Part shown: piece after piece, positions 25,043 through 34,098 of the stretch | How the letters are laid out: the number at the start of each line of letters is the position of its first letter | Numbering within the stretch: the stretch's first letter is position 1 | Assembly: GCF_037076355.1 (NCBI RefSeq) | Contig: NZ_AP026968.1 | Coordinates: 636,501 to 700,500 of the forward strand | Source: Streptococcus parapneumoniae | GTDB taxonomy: Bacteria; Bacillota; Bacilli; Lactobacillales; Streptococcaceae | DNA length: 64,000 nucleotides | Direction of reading: 5' to 3' | Position numbers and translations under genes: made by a program | The notes under the pieces: model-generated | Databases searched by the model: none | The model's input: only the letters and a program-made list of their open reading frames with translations | What the model was told of the DNA's origin: nothing

Positions 25043-26062
25043 ATGCAAGAAAAGATTTTGGTAACGGGTGGAGCTGGTTTTATCGGAACCCACACTGTTA
25101 TTGAGTTAATCCAAGCAGGTCATCAGGTTGTTGTGGTGGATAACCTTGTCAACAGCAATCGCAAAAGTTTAGAAGTTGTTGAGAGAATTACAGGAGTTGA
25201 AGTGCCTTTTTATGAGGCGGATATCCGTGATACAGACACCCTCAGAGACATTTTCACACAAGAAGAACCAACAGGGGTCATTCACTTTGCTGGTTTGAAG
25301 GCTGTCGGTGAATCAACACGTATCCCTCTTGCCTACTATGACAACAATATCGCTGGAACTGTTAGTCTTTTGAAGGTCATGGAAGAAAACAACTGTAAAA
25401 ACATTATTTTCAGTTCTTCTGCGACAGTTTACGGAGATCCGCATACAGTGCCAATCTTGGAAGATTTCCCACTTTCAGTGACCAATCCATATGGCCGCAC
25501 CAAGCTTATGCTAGAGGAAATTTTGACGGATATTTACAAGGCAGACTCAGAATGGAATGTGGTCTTGCTTCGTTACTTTAACCCAATCGGAGCCCATGAG
25601 AGTGGAGATTTGGGAGAAAATCCAAACGGTATTCCAAACAATCTCTTGCCATATGTGACTCAAGTAGCCGTTGGAAAATTAGAGCAAGTGCAAGTGTTTG
25701 GAGACGATTACGATACCGAAGACGGAACTGGTGTTCGTGACTATATCCACGTTGTTGACTTGGCTAAAGGTCACGTTGCAGCTCTGAAAAAAATCCAAAA
25801 GGGTTCAGGTCTAAACATTTATAACCTTGGAACAGGGAAAGGCTACTCAGTTCTTGAAATTATCCAAAATATGGAAAAAGCAGTGGGACGTCCAATTCCT
25901 TACCGCATTGTAGAACGTCGCCCAGGGGATATCGCAGCCTGCTATTCAGATCCTGCAAAAGCCAAAGCAGAACTAGGCTGGGAAGCAAAATTAGGCATCA
26001 CCCAAATGTGTGAAGACGCATGGCGTTGGCAAAGCAAGCATCCAAATGGATTTGAAGACTAA
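25043..26062 (+). CDS. galE: UDP-glucose 4-epimerase
   Basis: A 339-residue short-chain dehydrogenase-type epimerase interconverting UDP-glucose and UDP-galactose. The NAD-binding motif is TGGAGFIGTH (residues 8-17). The catalytic Ser/Tyr/Lys set is in SSATVYG and NPYGRTKLMLE. The substrate loop RYFNPIGAHESG is typical GalE. It has its own promoter (TAAAAT near 25008) and GAGGAAC before the ATG. The glycosyltransferase gene starts two bases after its stop, suggesting a role in polysaccharide precursor supply. Confidence 0.94.
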   Translation: MQEKILVTGGAGFIGTHTVIELIQAGHQVVVVDNLVNSNRKSLEVVERITGVEVPFYEADIRDTDTLRDIFTQEEPTGVIHFAGLKAVGESTRIPLAYYDNNIAGTVSLLKVMEENNCKNIIFSSSATVYGDPHTVPILEDFPLSVTNPYGRTKLMLEEILTDIYKADSEWNVVLLRYFNPIGAHESGDLGENPNGIPNNLLPYVTQVAVGKLEQVQVFGDDYDTEDGTGVRDYIHVVDLAKGHVAALKKIQKGSGLNIYNLGTGKGYSVLEIIQNMEKAVGRPIPYRIVERRPGDIAACYSDPAKAKAELGWEAKLGITQMCEDAWRWQSKHPNGFED

Positions 26063-26063
26063 G

Positions 26064-27008
26064 ATGGTGATGTCAATCATTGTCCCCTGTTTAAACGAAG
26101 AGGAAGTACTTCCTCTTTTTTATCAGGCTTTGGAAACTTTACTTCCAGATTTGGGAACAGAAATCGAGTATGTCTTTGTCGATGATGGATCAAGTGATGG
26201 GACCTTGGAACTCTTAAAGGCCTATCGGGAACAAAATCCGACAGTGCATTATATTTCTTTCTCACGAAATTTTGGCAAAGAAGCAGCTCTGTATGCAGGC
26301 TTACAATATGCGACAGGAGATCTGGTGGTGGTAATGGATGCAGACCTCCAGGATCCTCCTAGTATGTTGCTTGAGATGAAAAACTTACTAGATCAGAATG
26401 AAGACTTGGACTGCGTTGGAACACGGAGAACTAGTCGGGAGGGAGAACCCTTCTTTCGCAGTTTCTGCGCCAATCTCTTTTACCGCCTTATGCAAAAAAT
26501 TAGCCCAGTAGCCCTACCGTCAGGTGTCCGTGATTTTCGCATGATGAGACGGTCTGTGGTCGATGCCATTTTATCCTTGACCGAGTCTAATCGTTTTTCA
26601 AAGGGACTCTTTGCTTGGGTCGGCTTTAAAACCCACTATCTGGACTATCCAAATGTTGAAAGGCAGGCTGGTAAGACCAGTTGGAGTTTTAGGCAACTCT
26701 TTTTCTACTCTATTGAAGGGATTGTTAACTTTTCAGATTTTCCCTTGATTATAGCCTTTGTGGCTGGTCTCCTATCTTGTTTTATTTCTCTGCTTATGAC
26801 CTTTTTTGTAGTAGTTCGTACCCTCATTTTGGGCAATCCGACATCAGGTTGGACCTCTCTGATGGCTGTCATTCTCTTTCTTGGAGGCATTCAACTCTTG
26901 ACCATTGGGATTCTCGGCAAGTACATCAGTAAGATTTATCTAGAGACTAAAAAAAGACCACTTTATCTTATCAAAGAAAAAAGTGATGGTAGGTCAAAAC
27001 AAAGATAG
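26064..27008 (+). CDS. Glycosyltransferase family 2, GtrB/dolichol-phosphate-type, with altered C-terminus
   Basis: A 314-residue membrane-bound glycosyltransferase transferring a sugar from a nucleotide sugar to undecaprenyl phosphate. The GT-A fold has SIIVPCLNEEEVLPLFY, FVDDGSSDGT, VVMDADLQDPPSM (DxD) and RSFCANLFYRL. Two C-terminal helices span about 228-285. It follows galE at two bases with little ribosome binding site, so coupling is likely. The last residues (SDGRSKQR) differ from the tail encoded by the duplicate at 27861-27956, so the end was replaced when the next gene was inserted. Confidence 0.9.
   Translation: MVMSIIVPCLNEEEVLPLFYQALETLLPDLGTEIEYVFVDDGSSDGTLELLKAYREQNPTVHYISFSRNFGKEAALYAGLQYATGDLVVVMDADLQDPPSMLLEMKNLLDQNEDLDCVGTRRTSREGEPFFRSFCANLFYRLMQKISPVALPSGVRDFRMMRRSVVDAILSLTESNRFSKGLFAWVGFKTHYLDYPNVERQAGKTSWSFRQLFFYSIEGIVNFSDFPLIIAFVAGLLSCFISLLMTFFVVVRTLILGNPTSGWTSLMAVILFLGGIQLLTIGILGKYISKIYLETKKRPLYLIKEKSDGRSKQR
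26934..26986 (+). repeat. Direct repeat, copy 1 (3' end of glycosyltransferase gene)
   Basis: 53 bases with only three differences from 27861-27913; the last 38 are identical. The two copies flank the nuclease-like cassette. Confidence 0.92.
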
Positions 27009-27171
27009 AATTTATCTAGCGTAGTTACTTTTTGTTTTTATAATTTTTTTACTCCGGAATTTTGGTAGTTTTTAAAGTAACTAGGGATTTGATACGATAT
27101 CAAGGATTTATGTAGGAAGATTTACTGCAAAAGTGGAAACTTAAGAAATAAAAAATTAGGAGGATTATTTT
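27009..27171. other. Non-coding start of the inserted cassette
   Basis: Very AT-rich. GTTACTT (27024 region) and AAGTAAC (27077 region) form an inverted pair. AGGAGG at 27160-27165 serves the next gene. No other feature seen. Confidence 0.5.
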
Positions 27172-27816
27172 ATGATAAATAAAGAAGACTATTTCCAAGA
27201 AATCGATCTTATAAAGAAACAAAATTATGTAGAGGTTGAACTGTATCCTTTAGTTGCTGATATAATTAAGCCAACTTTAAGAGAGAGTTTATCAAAAAGA
27301 TATGTCTTCGGAAGAAGAAAGAGTAATATGGGGCAAATATATTATGGTCTAAGTAATTTTCCTGATATAGTTATTTTGGATAAGAATTATCAAAATAAAG
27401 CCAGAAAAAGTATAGAAATTGAAGAATGGAAGAAACTTCGAGGATGCGTGGAAATTAAGAATTTAAACAATAGTTTAATTACAGAGGAAAAAATTAAATC
27501 AACCATATCGAACAGTTTGGAACATATAACTCGAGAGATGGGACAACTTATTGGAGACCTTTTATGGTATAAAAAAGTAATTTATACCAATGGAATTGAA
27601 TGGAGATTTCTAAGTTTAGATGATAAGGAAGAGATAGATAACACAATTGTTGAAGTGGTTAACAAAAGAATAGAAACAGAAGAAGCGGGAAATTCTTTTG
27701 ATTGGTGGAAGAATATTAAAGATTTATCATTCAATTATACGGATATATGTTTATCTAAAGATTGTAGACAAGAGTGGGACGAATTTGTAAAGAAAGTAAA
27801 GGAAATAGAATGGTAG
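27172..27816 (+). CDS. Putative PD-(D/E)XK nuclease-like protein (unknown function)
   Basis: A 214-residue protein, much more AT-rich than its neighbours. The segment FPDIVILD (about residues 62-69) followed by GCVEIKNLN (about 91-99) fits the D...ExK catalytic motif of PD-(D/E)XK nucleases, and GQLIGDLLWYKK then NGIEWRFLSL resembles the conserved Gln/Tyr block and W-R-F strand of restriction-type domains. No methyltransferase or partner gene is nearby. AGGAGGATTATTTT precedes the ATG. It is an inserted single-gene cassette flanked by a 53-base direct repeat. Function is inferred from motifs only. Confidence 0.6.
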   Translation: MINKEDYFQEIDLIKKQNYVEVELYPLVADIIKPTLRESLSKRYVFGRRKSNMGQIYYGLSNFPDIVILDKNYQNKARKSIEIEEWKKLRGCVEIKNLNNSLITEEKIKSTISNSLEHITREMGQLIGDLLWYKKVIYTNGIEWRFLSLDDKEEIDNTIVEVVNKRIETEEAGNSFDWWKNIKDLSFNYTDICLSKDCRQEWDEFVKKVKEIEW

Positions 27817-27860
27817 TAGTCTATTCTCATTAAGAAATTTAGATTTTAAGTTACAGTAAA

Positions 27861-27956
27861 ATTTATTTGGAGACCAAAAAAAGACCACTTTATCTTATCA
27901 AAGAAAAAAGTGACCTTCCTGATTTTACAGAAAAAAATAAAGTGAAAAGACTATAA
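27861..27956 (+). pseudogene. Orphan 3' end of the glycosyltransferase gene
   Basis: Reads IYLETKKRPLYLIKEKSD in the glycosyltransferase frame, then LPDFTEKNKVKRL and TAA. This is probably the ancestral end of the gene at 26064-27008, left behind when the cassette inserted. Confidence 0.85.
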
Positions 27957-28006
27957 TTTTACATGGAAATGTGCTAAACTAGAGGGAGTGGATTATCGCC
28001 ATTGAT

Positions 28007-28219
28007 TTAGGCTTCCTGATTTCCAATCAGGGCGCGAGTTGGGCAATTTTTAACAGCCTCTAAGACATCCTGACTAGGAGAAATTTCTTTTTCCAGTTGG
28101 TCAGGGTCATCGTAAAAACGCACGATTCCATTATCGTGGTAATCAAATAAATCAGAATAAGTTTGGCAAAGTCCACAGGCGATACATCGTTCAGGTATAA
28201 GTGTGATTTTCATGTTCAT
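28007..28219 (-). CDS. fer: Ferredoxin, single-cluster (possible 4Fe-4S or 3Fe-4S)
   Basis: A 70-residue electron carrier. Cluster ligands are ERCIACGLCQTYSDLF and, near the C-terminus, NCPTRAL: CxxCxxC plus a distant CP, the pattern of small single-cluster ferredoxins. It may partner the ferredoxin-NADP reductase at 57377-58345. The frame is open from 28303, but the region upstream of 28219 codes for no conserved sequence. A promoter (TTGTTT-17-TACAAT) ends so close to the ATG that the mRNA may be leaderless; ATG 28213 is an alternative. Confidence 0.87.
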   Translation of the reverse strand: MNMKITLIPERCIACGLCQTYSDLFDYHDNGIVRFYDDPDQLEKEISPSQDVLEAVKNCPTRALIGNQEA

Positions 28220-28264
28220 ATTTATATTGTAATAAGAAAAGTAAAAAAAAACAAGGAGTAGGGT

Positions 28265-28738
28265 ATGGAAAAAGAACCGTGGCAAGAAGATATTTATGAT
28301 CAAGAAGAATCAAGAGCAGAGCGTCGTAAGAGAACTCAAGGCAGAGATGTAGTGGCCAATCGTATTTTGACTATCCTAGCCAGTATTTTCTTTGTAATTG
28401 TGGTGGTGATGATCATTGTTCTTATCTATCTATCATCGGGTGGGAGTAATCGCACAGCAGCCTTGAAAGATTTTCACGATTCTGATGCAAGTGTAGCACA
28501 AGTCTCATCTTCAAGCAGTTCCCAGCCTGAGCAGAGTTCAGAGCCAGAATCTACTTCTAGTAGTTCAGAAGAAGCTGCTAATCCTGAAGGAACGATTAAA
28601 GTTCTCGCAGGAGAAGGGGAAGCAGCCATTGCAGCTCGTGCTGGGATTTCGATTGCTCAGTTAGAAGCTTTAAATCCTGGGCACATGGCTACAGGATCTT
28701 GGTTTGCTAATCCAGGTGATGTTATAAAAATAAAATAG
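28265..28738 (+). CDS. LysM-domain membrane protein (SAG1386/EF1546 family)
   Basis: A 157-residue single-pass protein. Residues 1-35 are charged and cytoplasmic, a membrane helix spans about 36-58 ([23 protein letters not shown] is the region), a Ser/Glu-rich linker follows (80-105), and the C-terminus is a LysM-like domain ([20 protein letters not shown], then NPGDVIKIK) that would bind peptidoglycan. AAGGAGTAGGGT precedes the ATG. It lies nine bases before cmk, a pairing common in streptococci, and is divergent from the ferredoxin gene. Confidence 0.87.
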   Translation: MEKEPWQEDIYDQEESRAERRKRTQGRDVVANRILTILASIFFVIVVVMIIVLIYLSSGGSNRTAALKDFHDSDASVAQVSSSSSSQPEQSSEPESTSSSSEEAANPEGTIKVLAGEGEAAIAARAGISIAQLEALNPGHMATGSWFANPGDVIKIK

Positions 28739-28746
28739 GAGCCGAT

Positions 28747-29418
28747 ATGAAAACAATTCAAATTGCTATTGACGGTCCTGCTTCCAGTGGTAAGAGTACA
28801 GTCGCAAAGATTATTGCCAAGGATTTTGGATACACCTACCTAGATACAGGTGCCATGTATCGTGCGGCAACCTATATGGCTCTCCAAAACCAGTTAGGAG
28901 TAGAAGAAGTCGAAGCCCTTCTAGCCTTGTTGGACCAGCATCCAATTAGTTTTGGGCGTTCAGAAACTGGGGAACAGCTTGTCTTTGTAGGAGATGTGGA
29001 TATTACCCATCCTATCCGTGAAAATGAAGTGACCAATCATGTTTCTGCTATTGCAGCAATTCCTCAAGTGCGTGAGAAACTGGTTTCTCTCCAACAAGAA
29101 ATTGCCCAGCAAGGCGGGATTGTCATGGACGGTCGCGATATTGGGACTGTTGTATTGCCACAAGCAGAATTGAAAATTTTCCTAGTAGCTTCGGTAGATG
29201 AAAGAGCAGAGCGTCGTTACAAGGAAAATATTGCCAAGGGAATTGAAACAGACCTTGAAACTCTAAAAGAGGAAATTGCTGCGCGTGACTACAAGGATAG
29301 TCATCGTGAGACTTCGCCTCTCAAACAAGCAGAGGATGCTGTCTACCTTGATACAACTGGCTTGAACATTCAAGAAGTAGTTGAAAAAATCAAAGCAGAA
29401 GCTGAAAAAAGAATGTAA
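28747..29418 (+). CDS. cmk: Cytidylate kinase
   Basis: A 223-residue kinase that phosphorylates CMP and dCMP. The P-loop is [14 protein letters not shown] (residues 8-21), then [10 protein letters not shown], the CMP-binding insert, [12 protein letters not shown] and [10 protein letters not shown] with the LID region. It is of normal length. It follows the LysM gene at nine bases with AGGAGCCGAT before the ATG, and ends in its own terminator. Confidence 0.96.
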   Translation: MKTIQIAIDGPASSGKSTVAKIIAKDFGYTYLDTGAMYRAATYMALQNQLGVEEVEALLALLDQHPISFGRSETGEQLVFVGDVDITHPIRENEVTNHVSAIAAIPQVREKLVSLQQEIAQQGGIVMDGRDIGTVVLPQAELKIFLVASVDERAERRYKENIAKGIETDLETLKEEIAARDYKDSHRETSPLKQAEDAVYLDTTGLNIQEVVEKIKAEAEKRM

Positions 29419-29426
29419 ATGTAGAA

Positions 29427-29454
29427 AAGCCGATAGATGGATATCGGTTTTTTT
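29427..29454 (+). terminator. Terminator of cmk
   Basis: GCCGATA (29429-29435) pairs with TATCGGT (29442-29448), followed by seven T. Confidence 0.8.
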
Positions 29455-29548
29455 CTAAATTTGTCAAAATGCTGATTTTAGGGTATAATAGTTGCTGTTC
29501 GAGAAATTTTGATTTTCAAAGAATAGTGAATGATGATAAGGAGAAACC

Positions 29549-29887
29549 ATGAACAACCTACCAAATTGTCCAAAATGTAACTCAGAGTATGTCTACGAAG
29601 ACGGTGCCCTACTGGTTTGCCCAGAGTGTGCTCATGAGTGGAATCCTGCTGAAGTTGCAGATGTAGAAGAGGGCCTTGTTGCTATTGATGCCAACGGGAA
29701 TAAATTGGCTGACGGTGATACAGTAACCCTCATTAAGGATTTGAAAGTAAAAGGTGCGCCAAAAGATTTGAAACAAGGGACGCGCGTGAAAAATATCCGT
29801 ATCGTAGAAGGCGACCACAATATCGACTGTAAGATTGATGGCTTCGGTGCCATGAAACTCAAATCAGAGTTTGTGAAGAAGATTTAA
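29549..29887 (+). CDS. PhnA/YjdM-family zinc-ribbon protein
   Basis: A 112-residue protein named for PhnA, though it is not a phosphonoacetate hydrolase. The N-terminal zinc ribbon is [11 protein letters not shown] and CPECAHEW (about residues 7-29); the C-terminal domain is a KOW/SH3-like barrel ([27 protein letters not shown]). The function is unknown. GATAAGGAG precedes the ATG, with a promoter TATAAT at about 29485. The Pr6Pr membrane gene follows after two bases. Confidence 0.88.
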   Translation: MNNLPNCPKCNSEYVYEDGALLVCPECAHEWNPAEVADVEEGLVAIDANGNKLADGDTVTLIKDLKVKGAPKDLKQGTRVKNIRIVEGDHNIDCKIDGFGAMKLKSEFVKKI

Positions 29888-29889
29888 GT

Positions 29890-30519
29890 ATGTCAAAACA
29901 CTATAAATTTGTATTTTATAGCCGTGTCTTCTTGTTTCTAGCGGCTTTTACGGGAGTTTACCTTGAAATTACCAAGCATGGTGGTTTTGGGATGCTTCTC
30001 TATTACACGGTTCTGTCAAATCTGTTAGTAACTATTTTTACCCTCTATCTCTTAAAGGTTATGAGCCGTGTAGGTGAAAACTGGCAAAAGCCAAGTCTCT
30101 TGCGCTTAAAAGGTGGAGTCACCATGAGTATCATGATTACCTGTGTGATTTACCATTTCCTCTTGGCGCCTATTGCGACTAATTTCTATACTCTGGAAAA
30201 TTTCCTTTGCCACTATATCGTTCCCCTTTGGTTTTTCGCAGATACCCTCTTTTTTGACAAACAGGGTCAATACAAGATTTGGGATCCAATTGTGTGGACG
30301 ATTTTACCCTTGCTGTATATGATTTTTGCTCTTTTTAATGGCTTGGTTCTAAAACTCAATATTCCAAATGCCAAGGATAATCCTTTCCCTTACTTCTTTT
30401 TGAATGTGAACAAGGGTTGGGATGTTGTGTTTAAGTGGTGTCTGATTATCTTTGTTGCCTATATGGTAGCAGGATTTATCTTCTACTTTATTAAGCAAAT
30501 CAAGAGAAAATCATCCTGA
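29890..30519 (+). CDS. Pr6Pr-family membrane protein
   Basis: A 209-residue integral membrane protein with six predicted helices and short loops, the plan of the Pr6Pr family. Family-like features include YYTVLSNLLVTIFTLYLL in helix 2, CHYIVPLWFFADTLFF and a C-terminal YFFLNVNKGW before the last helix. Function is unknown. It begins two bases after the PhnA-like gene and is probably co-transcribed. Confidence 0.82.
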   Translation: MSKHYKFVFYSRVFLFLAAFTGVYLEITKHGGFGMLLYYTVLSNLLVTIFTLYLLKVMSRVGENWQKPSLLRLKGGVTMSIMITCVIYHFLLAPIATNFYTLENFLCHYIVPLWFFADTLFFDKQGQYKIWDPIVWTILPLLYMIFALFNGLVLKLNIPNAKDNPFPYFFLNVNKGWDVVFKWCLIIFVAYMVAGFIFYFIKQIKRKSS

Positions 30520-30545
30520 GACACAAGGGATTCATTTTCGAGTTT

Positions 30546-30583
30546 AAGAAGGAGTCTACAAACCAATGGGACTTCTTCTTTTC
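30546..30583 (+). terminator. Terminator
   Basis: AAGAAGGAGTC (30546-30556) pairs with GACTTCTTCTT (30570-30580), then TTTT. Confidence 0.75.
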
Positions 30584-30643
30584 TTGCTTGTTTGATAACG
30601 ATCAAAAAAGTAGAAGATTAAGAGAAAGATAGAAAGAGATTTC

Positions 30644-31795
30644 ATGAAACAATTTTTAGAACGGGCCAGTATTTTGGCTCTCTCCCTCGTTTTGATTACC
30701 TCCTTTTCGATTTCAAGTGCCCTGCCAGCCATGTTTGACTATTATCAAGGCTATCCTAAGGAACAAATTGAGCTCTTGGCTAGCTTGCCTTCCTTTGGAA
30801 TCATGATGATGTTATTACTAAATGGTTTTTTAGAAAAAATATTCACTGAGCGCTTACAGATTAGTTTGGGCTTGCTGATTTTATCACTGAGCGGGACGGC
30901 TCCCTTTTGGTATCAAGCCTATCCCTTTGTCTTTGGAACACGGATTCTTTTTGGCCTGGGAGTTGGGATGATCAATGCCAAGGCCATTTCTATTATCAGT
31001 GAACGCTATCAAGGAAAAACGCGAATTCAAATGTTAGGGCTACGCGGTTCTGCAGAGGTCGTTGGGGCTTCTCTCATTACCTTGGCAGTCGGCCAATTGT
31101 TGGCCTTTGGTTGGACAGCTACCTTCCTAGCCTATAGTGCTGGATTTTTGGTGTTGACCCTTTATTTGCTCTTTGTCCCTTATGGAAAATCAAAGAAAGA
31201 AGTCAAGAAAAAAGCGAAGGATGCAAGTCGTTTAACTCGTGAAATGAAAGGCTTGATTTTTACTCTAGCTATTGAAGCGGCAGTTGTAGTTTGTACCAAT
31301 ACAGCTATTACCATCCGTATTCCAAGTTTGATGGTGGAAAGAGGACTTGGGGATGCCCAGTTATCTAGTTTTGTCCTTAGTGTCATGCAGTTGATCGGGA
31401 TTGTGGCTGGGGTGAGTTTTTCTTTCTTGATTTCTATCTTTAAAGAGAAACTGCTCCTCTGGTCCGGTATTACCTTTGGTTTGGGGCAAATTGTGATTGC
31501 CTTATCTCCATCCTTGTGGGTGGTAGTAGCAGGAAGTATTCTGGCTGGTTTTGCCTACAGTGTAGCCTTGACGACGGTCTTTCAACTTGTTTCTGAAAGA
31601 ATTCCAGCCAAACTCCTCAATCAAGCAACCTCATTTGCTGTTTTAGGCTGTAGTTTCGGAGCCTTTACGACCCCATTCATTCTAGGTGCGATTGGCTTGA
31701 TGACTCACAATGGGATGTTGGTCTTTGCCATCTTAGGATCCTGGTTGATTGTAACCTCTATCTTTGTCATGTACCTACTTCAAAAGAGAGCTTAG
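30644..31795 (+). CDS. Major facilitator superfamily transporter
   Basis: A 383-residue protein with twelve predicted helices, in two halves joined by a basic loop near 180-195 (KSKKEVKKKAKDASRL). The A-motif-like region is LLNGFLEKIFTERLQ, and helix 4-5 has GTRILFGLGVGMINAK. Its substrate is not apparent; the general layout is like drug or cyanate-type MFS carriers. The ribosome binding site AGAAAGAGA is weak. It stands alone upstream of truA. Confidence 0.82.
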   Translation: MKQFLERASILALSLVLITSFSISSALPAMFDYYQGYPKEQIELLASLPSFGIMMMLLLNGFLEKIFTERLQISLGLLILSLSGTAPFWYQAYPFVFGTRILFGLGVGMINAKAISIISERYQGKTRIQMLGLRGSAEVVGASLITLAVGQLLAFGWTATFLAYSAGFLVLTLYLLFVPYGKSKKEVKKKAKDASRLTREMKGLIFTLAIEAAVVVCTNTAITIRIPSLMVERGLGDAQLSSFVLSVMQLIGIVAGVSFSFLISIFKEKLLLWSGITFGLGQIVIALSPSLWVVVAGSILAGFAYSVALTTVFQLVSERIPAKLLNQATSFAVLGCSFGAFTTPFILGAIGLMTHNGMLVFAILGSWLIVTSIFVMYLLQKRA

Positions 31796-31894
31796 GATTG
31801 GTTTCCTAAGTTTTTCTTTTCGAAAATATTGTACCCGGACAGATTTAAATTTTGTAGCTTGTTTACAGACTATTTTCTTGATAAAATAGAGGTT

Positions 31895-32644
31895 ATGACG
31901 AGATATAAAGCAACTATTTCCTATGATGGTTATGCCTTTGCTGGTTTTCAGCGCCAGCCTCATGCGCGTAGCGTTCAGGAAGAAATTGAAAAAACCTTGA
32001 CCAGGTTAAATAAAGGGCAAGCCATTACTGTTCACGGTGCTGGTAGGACTGATAGTGGGGTTCATGCTTTGGGACAGGTTATTCATTTTGACCTGCCTTA
32101 TCAGATGGATGAGGAGAAGCTCCGTTTTGCTTTGGATACCCAGTCCCCTGAAGATATTGATGTGATTTCGATTGAGCTTGTGGCAGATGATTTTCATTGC
32201 CGTTATGCCAAGCATAGCAAGACTTATGAGTTTATTGTGGATAGAGGACGTCCCAAGAATCCTATGCGCCGTCACTATGCCACTCACTTTCCCTACCCAC
32301 TCGATGTGGAACGCATGCAGATTGCAATCAAAAAGCTAGAAGGAACCCATGATTTCACTGGCTTTACAGCCTCTGGGACTAGTGTAGAAGATAAGGTTCG
32401 CACTATTACAGAAGCTAGCCTTAGGGTGGATGAGACAGGCCAGTTTTTGACCTTTACCTTTTCAGGAAATGGTTTCTTGTATAAGCAGATTCGCAATATG
32501 GTGGGGACGCTACTCAAAATTGGCAATAACCGCATGCCAGTAGAGCAGATTGACCTCATCTTGGAGAAAAAGGACAGGCAGCTTGCAGGTCCCACTGCAG
32601 CACCAAATGGTTTATATTTAAAGGAGATTCGTTATGAAGAATAA
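31895..32644 (+). CDS. truA: tRNA pseudouridine synthase A
   Basis: A 249-residue enzyme converting uridines 38-40 of the anticodon stem to pseudouridine. The catalytic Asp is in [15 protein letters not shown] near residue 53. [12 protein letters not shown] near the N-terminus and [14 protein letters not shown] towards the end are typical. The frame is open from 31829, but the conserved protein begins at [12 protein letters not shown] (31895), preceded by GAGG. It overlaps the next gene by 11 bases, so the three genes to 33846 form an operon. Confidence 0.95.
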   Translation: MTRYKATISYDGYAFAGFQRQPHARSVQEEIEKTLTRLNKGQAITVHGAGRTDSGVHALGQVIHFDLPYQMDEEKLRFALDTQSPEDIDVISIELVADDFHCRYAKHSKTYEFIVDRGRPKNPMRRHYATHFPYPLDVERMQIAIKKLEGTHDFTGFTASGTSVEDKVRTITEASLRVDETGQFLTFTFSGNGFLYKQIRNMVGTLLKIGNNRMPVEQIDLILEKKDRQLAGPTAAPNGLYLKEIRYEE

Positions 32645-33398
32645 TCGTATTTTAGCACTTTCTGGAAATGATATTTTTAGTGGTGGTGGTTTGTCAGCTG
32701 ATTTGGCTACCTATACCTTGAACGGCTTGCATGGCTTTGTAGCAGTGACTTGTTTGACAGCCTTGACAGAAAAAGGATTTGAAGTCTTTCCAACTGACGA
32801 TGTCATTTTTCAATATGAATTAGATAGCTTGCGTGATGTGGAATTTGCAGGGATTAAGATTGGTCTTCTACCAACTGTCAGTGTGGCTGAGAAGGCCTTG
32901 GACTTTATCAAACAACGCCCAGGAGTACCTGTGGTGTTGGATCCTGTCTTGGTCTGCAAGGAAACGCATGATGTAGCTGTCAGTGAGCTCTGCCAAGAGT
33001 TGATTCGCTTTTTCCCTTATGTCAGTGTGATTACGCCTAACCTCCCAGAAGCAGAATTATTAGCAGATCAAGAGATTAAAACCCTTGAAGATATGAAAAC
33101 TGCAGCACAGAAATTGCATGACTTAGGAGCGCCAGCAGTCATTATCAAGGGAGGCAATCGCCTTAGTCAGGATAAGGCTGTGGATGTCTTTTATGATGGA
33201 CAAACCTTTACAGTCCTAGAAAATCCTGTTATCCAAGGGCAAAATGCTGGCGCAGGTTGTACCTTTGCCTCCAGCATTGCCAGTCACTTGGTTAAAGGTG
33301 ATGAACTTTTGCCAGCAGTAGAAAGCTCTAAGGCTTTCGTTTATCGTGCCATTGTACAAGCAGATCAGTATGGAGTAAGACAATATGAAGCAAACTAA
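32634..33398 (+). CDS. Pyridoxine/hydroxymethylpyrimidine kinase, ThiD/PdxK type
   Basis: A 254-residue ribokinase-fold kinase phosphorylating vitamin B6 compounds or the thiamine pyrimidine HMP. Substrate end: [20 protein letters not shown]; anion-hole region: [16 protein letters not shown], where the usual GTGD-type motif reads GAGC as in the PdxK subgroup with a catalytic Cys. The adjacent ECF substrate-binding gene (overlap 14 bases) indicates that the pair imports and traps a vitamin. B6 seems more likely than HMP, but sequence alone does not decide. Confidence 0.85.
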   Translation: MKNNRILALSGNDIFSGGGLSADLATYTLNGLHGFVAVTCLTALTEKGFEVFPTDDVIFQYELDSLRDVEFAGIKIGLLPTVSVAEKALDFIKQRPGVPVVLDPVLVCKETHDVAVSELCQELIRFFPYVSVITPNLPEAELLADQEIKTLEDMKTAAQKLHDLGAPAVIIKGGNRLSQDKAVDVFYDGQTFTVLENPVIQGQNAGAGCTFASSIASHLVKGDELLPAVESSKAFVYRAIVQADQYGVRQYEAN

Positions 33399-33846
33399 AA
33401 CAACTAAAATTGCCATTGTATCCCTATTAACCGCCCTTTCTGTGGTTCTAGGCTATTTCTTAAAAATTCCAACACCGACAGGCATTCTAACTCTTTTAGA
33501 TGCGGGTGTCTTCTTTACGGCCTTCTACTTTGGTAGTCGTGAAGGGGCTGTAGTCGGAGGACTAGCAGGTTTCTTGATTGACCTCTTATCAGGCTACCCT
33601 CAATGGATGTTCTTTAGCTTGGTCAACCATGGTTTACAGGGATTTTTCGCAGGATTTAAAGGAAAAACTCAGTGGTTAGGCCTTATCTTAGCAACGATTG
33701 CCATGGTAGGGGGTTACGCCCTAGGTTCAACTTTGATGAATGGCTGGGCTGCAGCCCTACCAGAAATCCTACCAAATTTCATGCAAAATATGGTAGGGAT
33801 GATTGTAGGATTTATCCTTAGTCAAAGTATCAAGAAGATTAAGTAA
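33385..33846 (+). CDS. ECF transporter S component, vitamin (pyridoxine or HMP) specific
   Basis: A 153-residue membrane protein with five or six helices, the substrate-capturing unit of an energy-coupling-factor importer. Family features: ALSVVLGYFLKIPTP, LLDAGVFFTAFYFGSREGAVVGGLAGFLIDLLSG. It has no ATPase or T gene beside it and would share the housekeeping EcfA1-A2-T module encoded elsewhere. The overlapping kinase gene upstream suggests vitamin B6 (PdxU-like) or HMP as the ligand. Confidence 0.87.
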   Translation: MKQTKTTKIAIVSLLTALSVVLGYFLKIPTPTGILTLLDAGVFFTAFYFGSREGAVVGGLAGFLIDLLSGYPQWMFFSLVNHGLQGFFAGFKGKTQWLGLILATIAMVGGYALGSTLMNGWAAALPEILPNFMQNMVGMIVGFILSQSIKKIK

Positions 33847-33874
33847 AGAATCTGGATAAAAGTCTTAAAAATCA

Positions 33875-33922
33875 GAAAAACGCATAGTATCAGGTGTTGA
33901 AACCTTGATAGTATGCGTTTTA
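33875..33922. terminator. Repeat-type bidirectional terminator (copy 2)
   Basis: AAAAACGCATAGTATCAGG with TATGCGTTTTA closing the hairpin, between convergent genes. Inverted relative to the copy at 10360-10407; the flank CTTAAAAATCAG is shared too. Confidence 0.75.
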
Positions 33923-33936
33923 TTGTGGGAAGATTT

Positions 33937-34089
33937 TATAATCTTCGAAAATCTCTTCAAACCGAGTCAACGTCGCCTTGTTGTAGATATGGTTACTGAC
34001 TTCATCAGTCTTATCTACAACCTCAAAGCAGTGCTTTGAGCAACCTGCGGCTAGTTTCCTAGTTTGCACTTTGATTTTCATTGAGTATT
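33937..34089 (+). repeat. BOX repeat, full boxA-boxB-boxC type
   Basis: Begins TATAATCTTCGAAAATC, contains CGTCGCCTTGTTGTAG (boxA), TTACTGACTTCATCAG, CTTTGAGCAACCTGCGG and ends TTTTCATTGAGTATTA. This is the pneumococcal BOX architecture with one change to the usual GCCGTAG core. Confidence 0.9.
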
Positions 34090-34098
34090 AGATGAATA

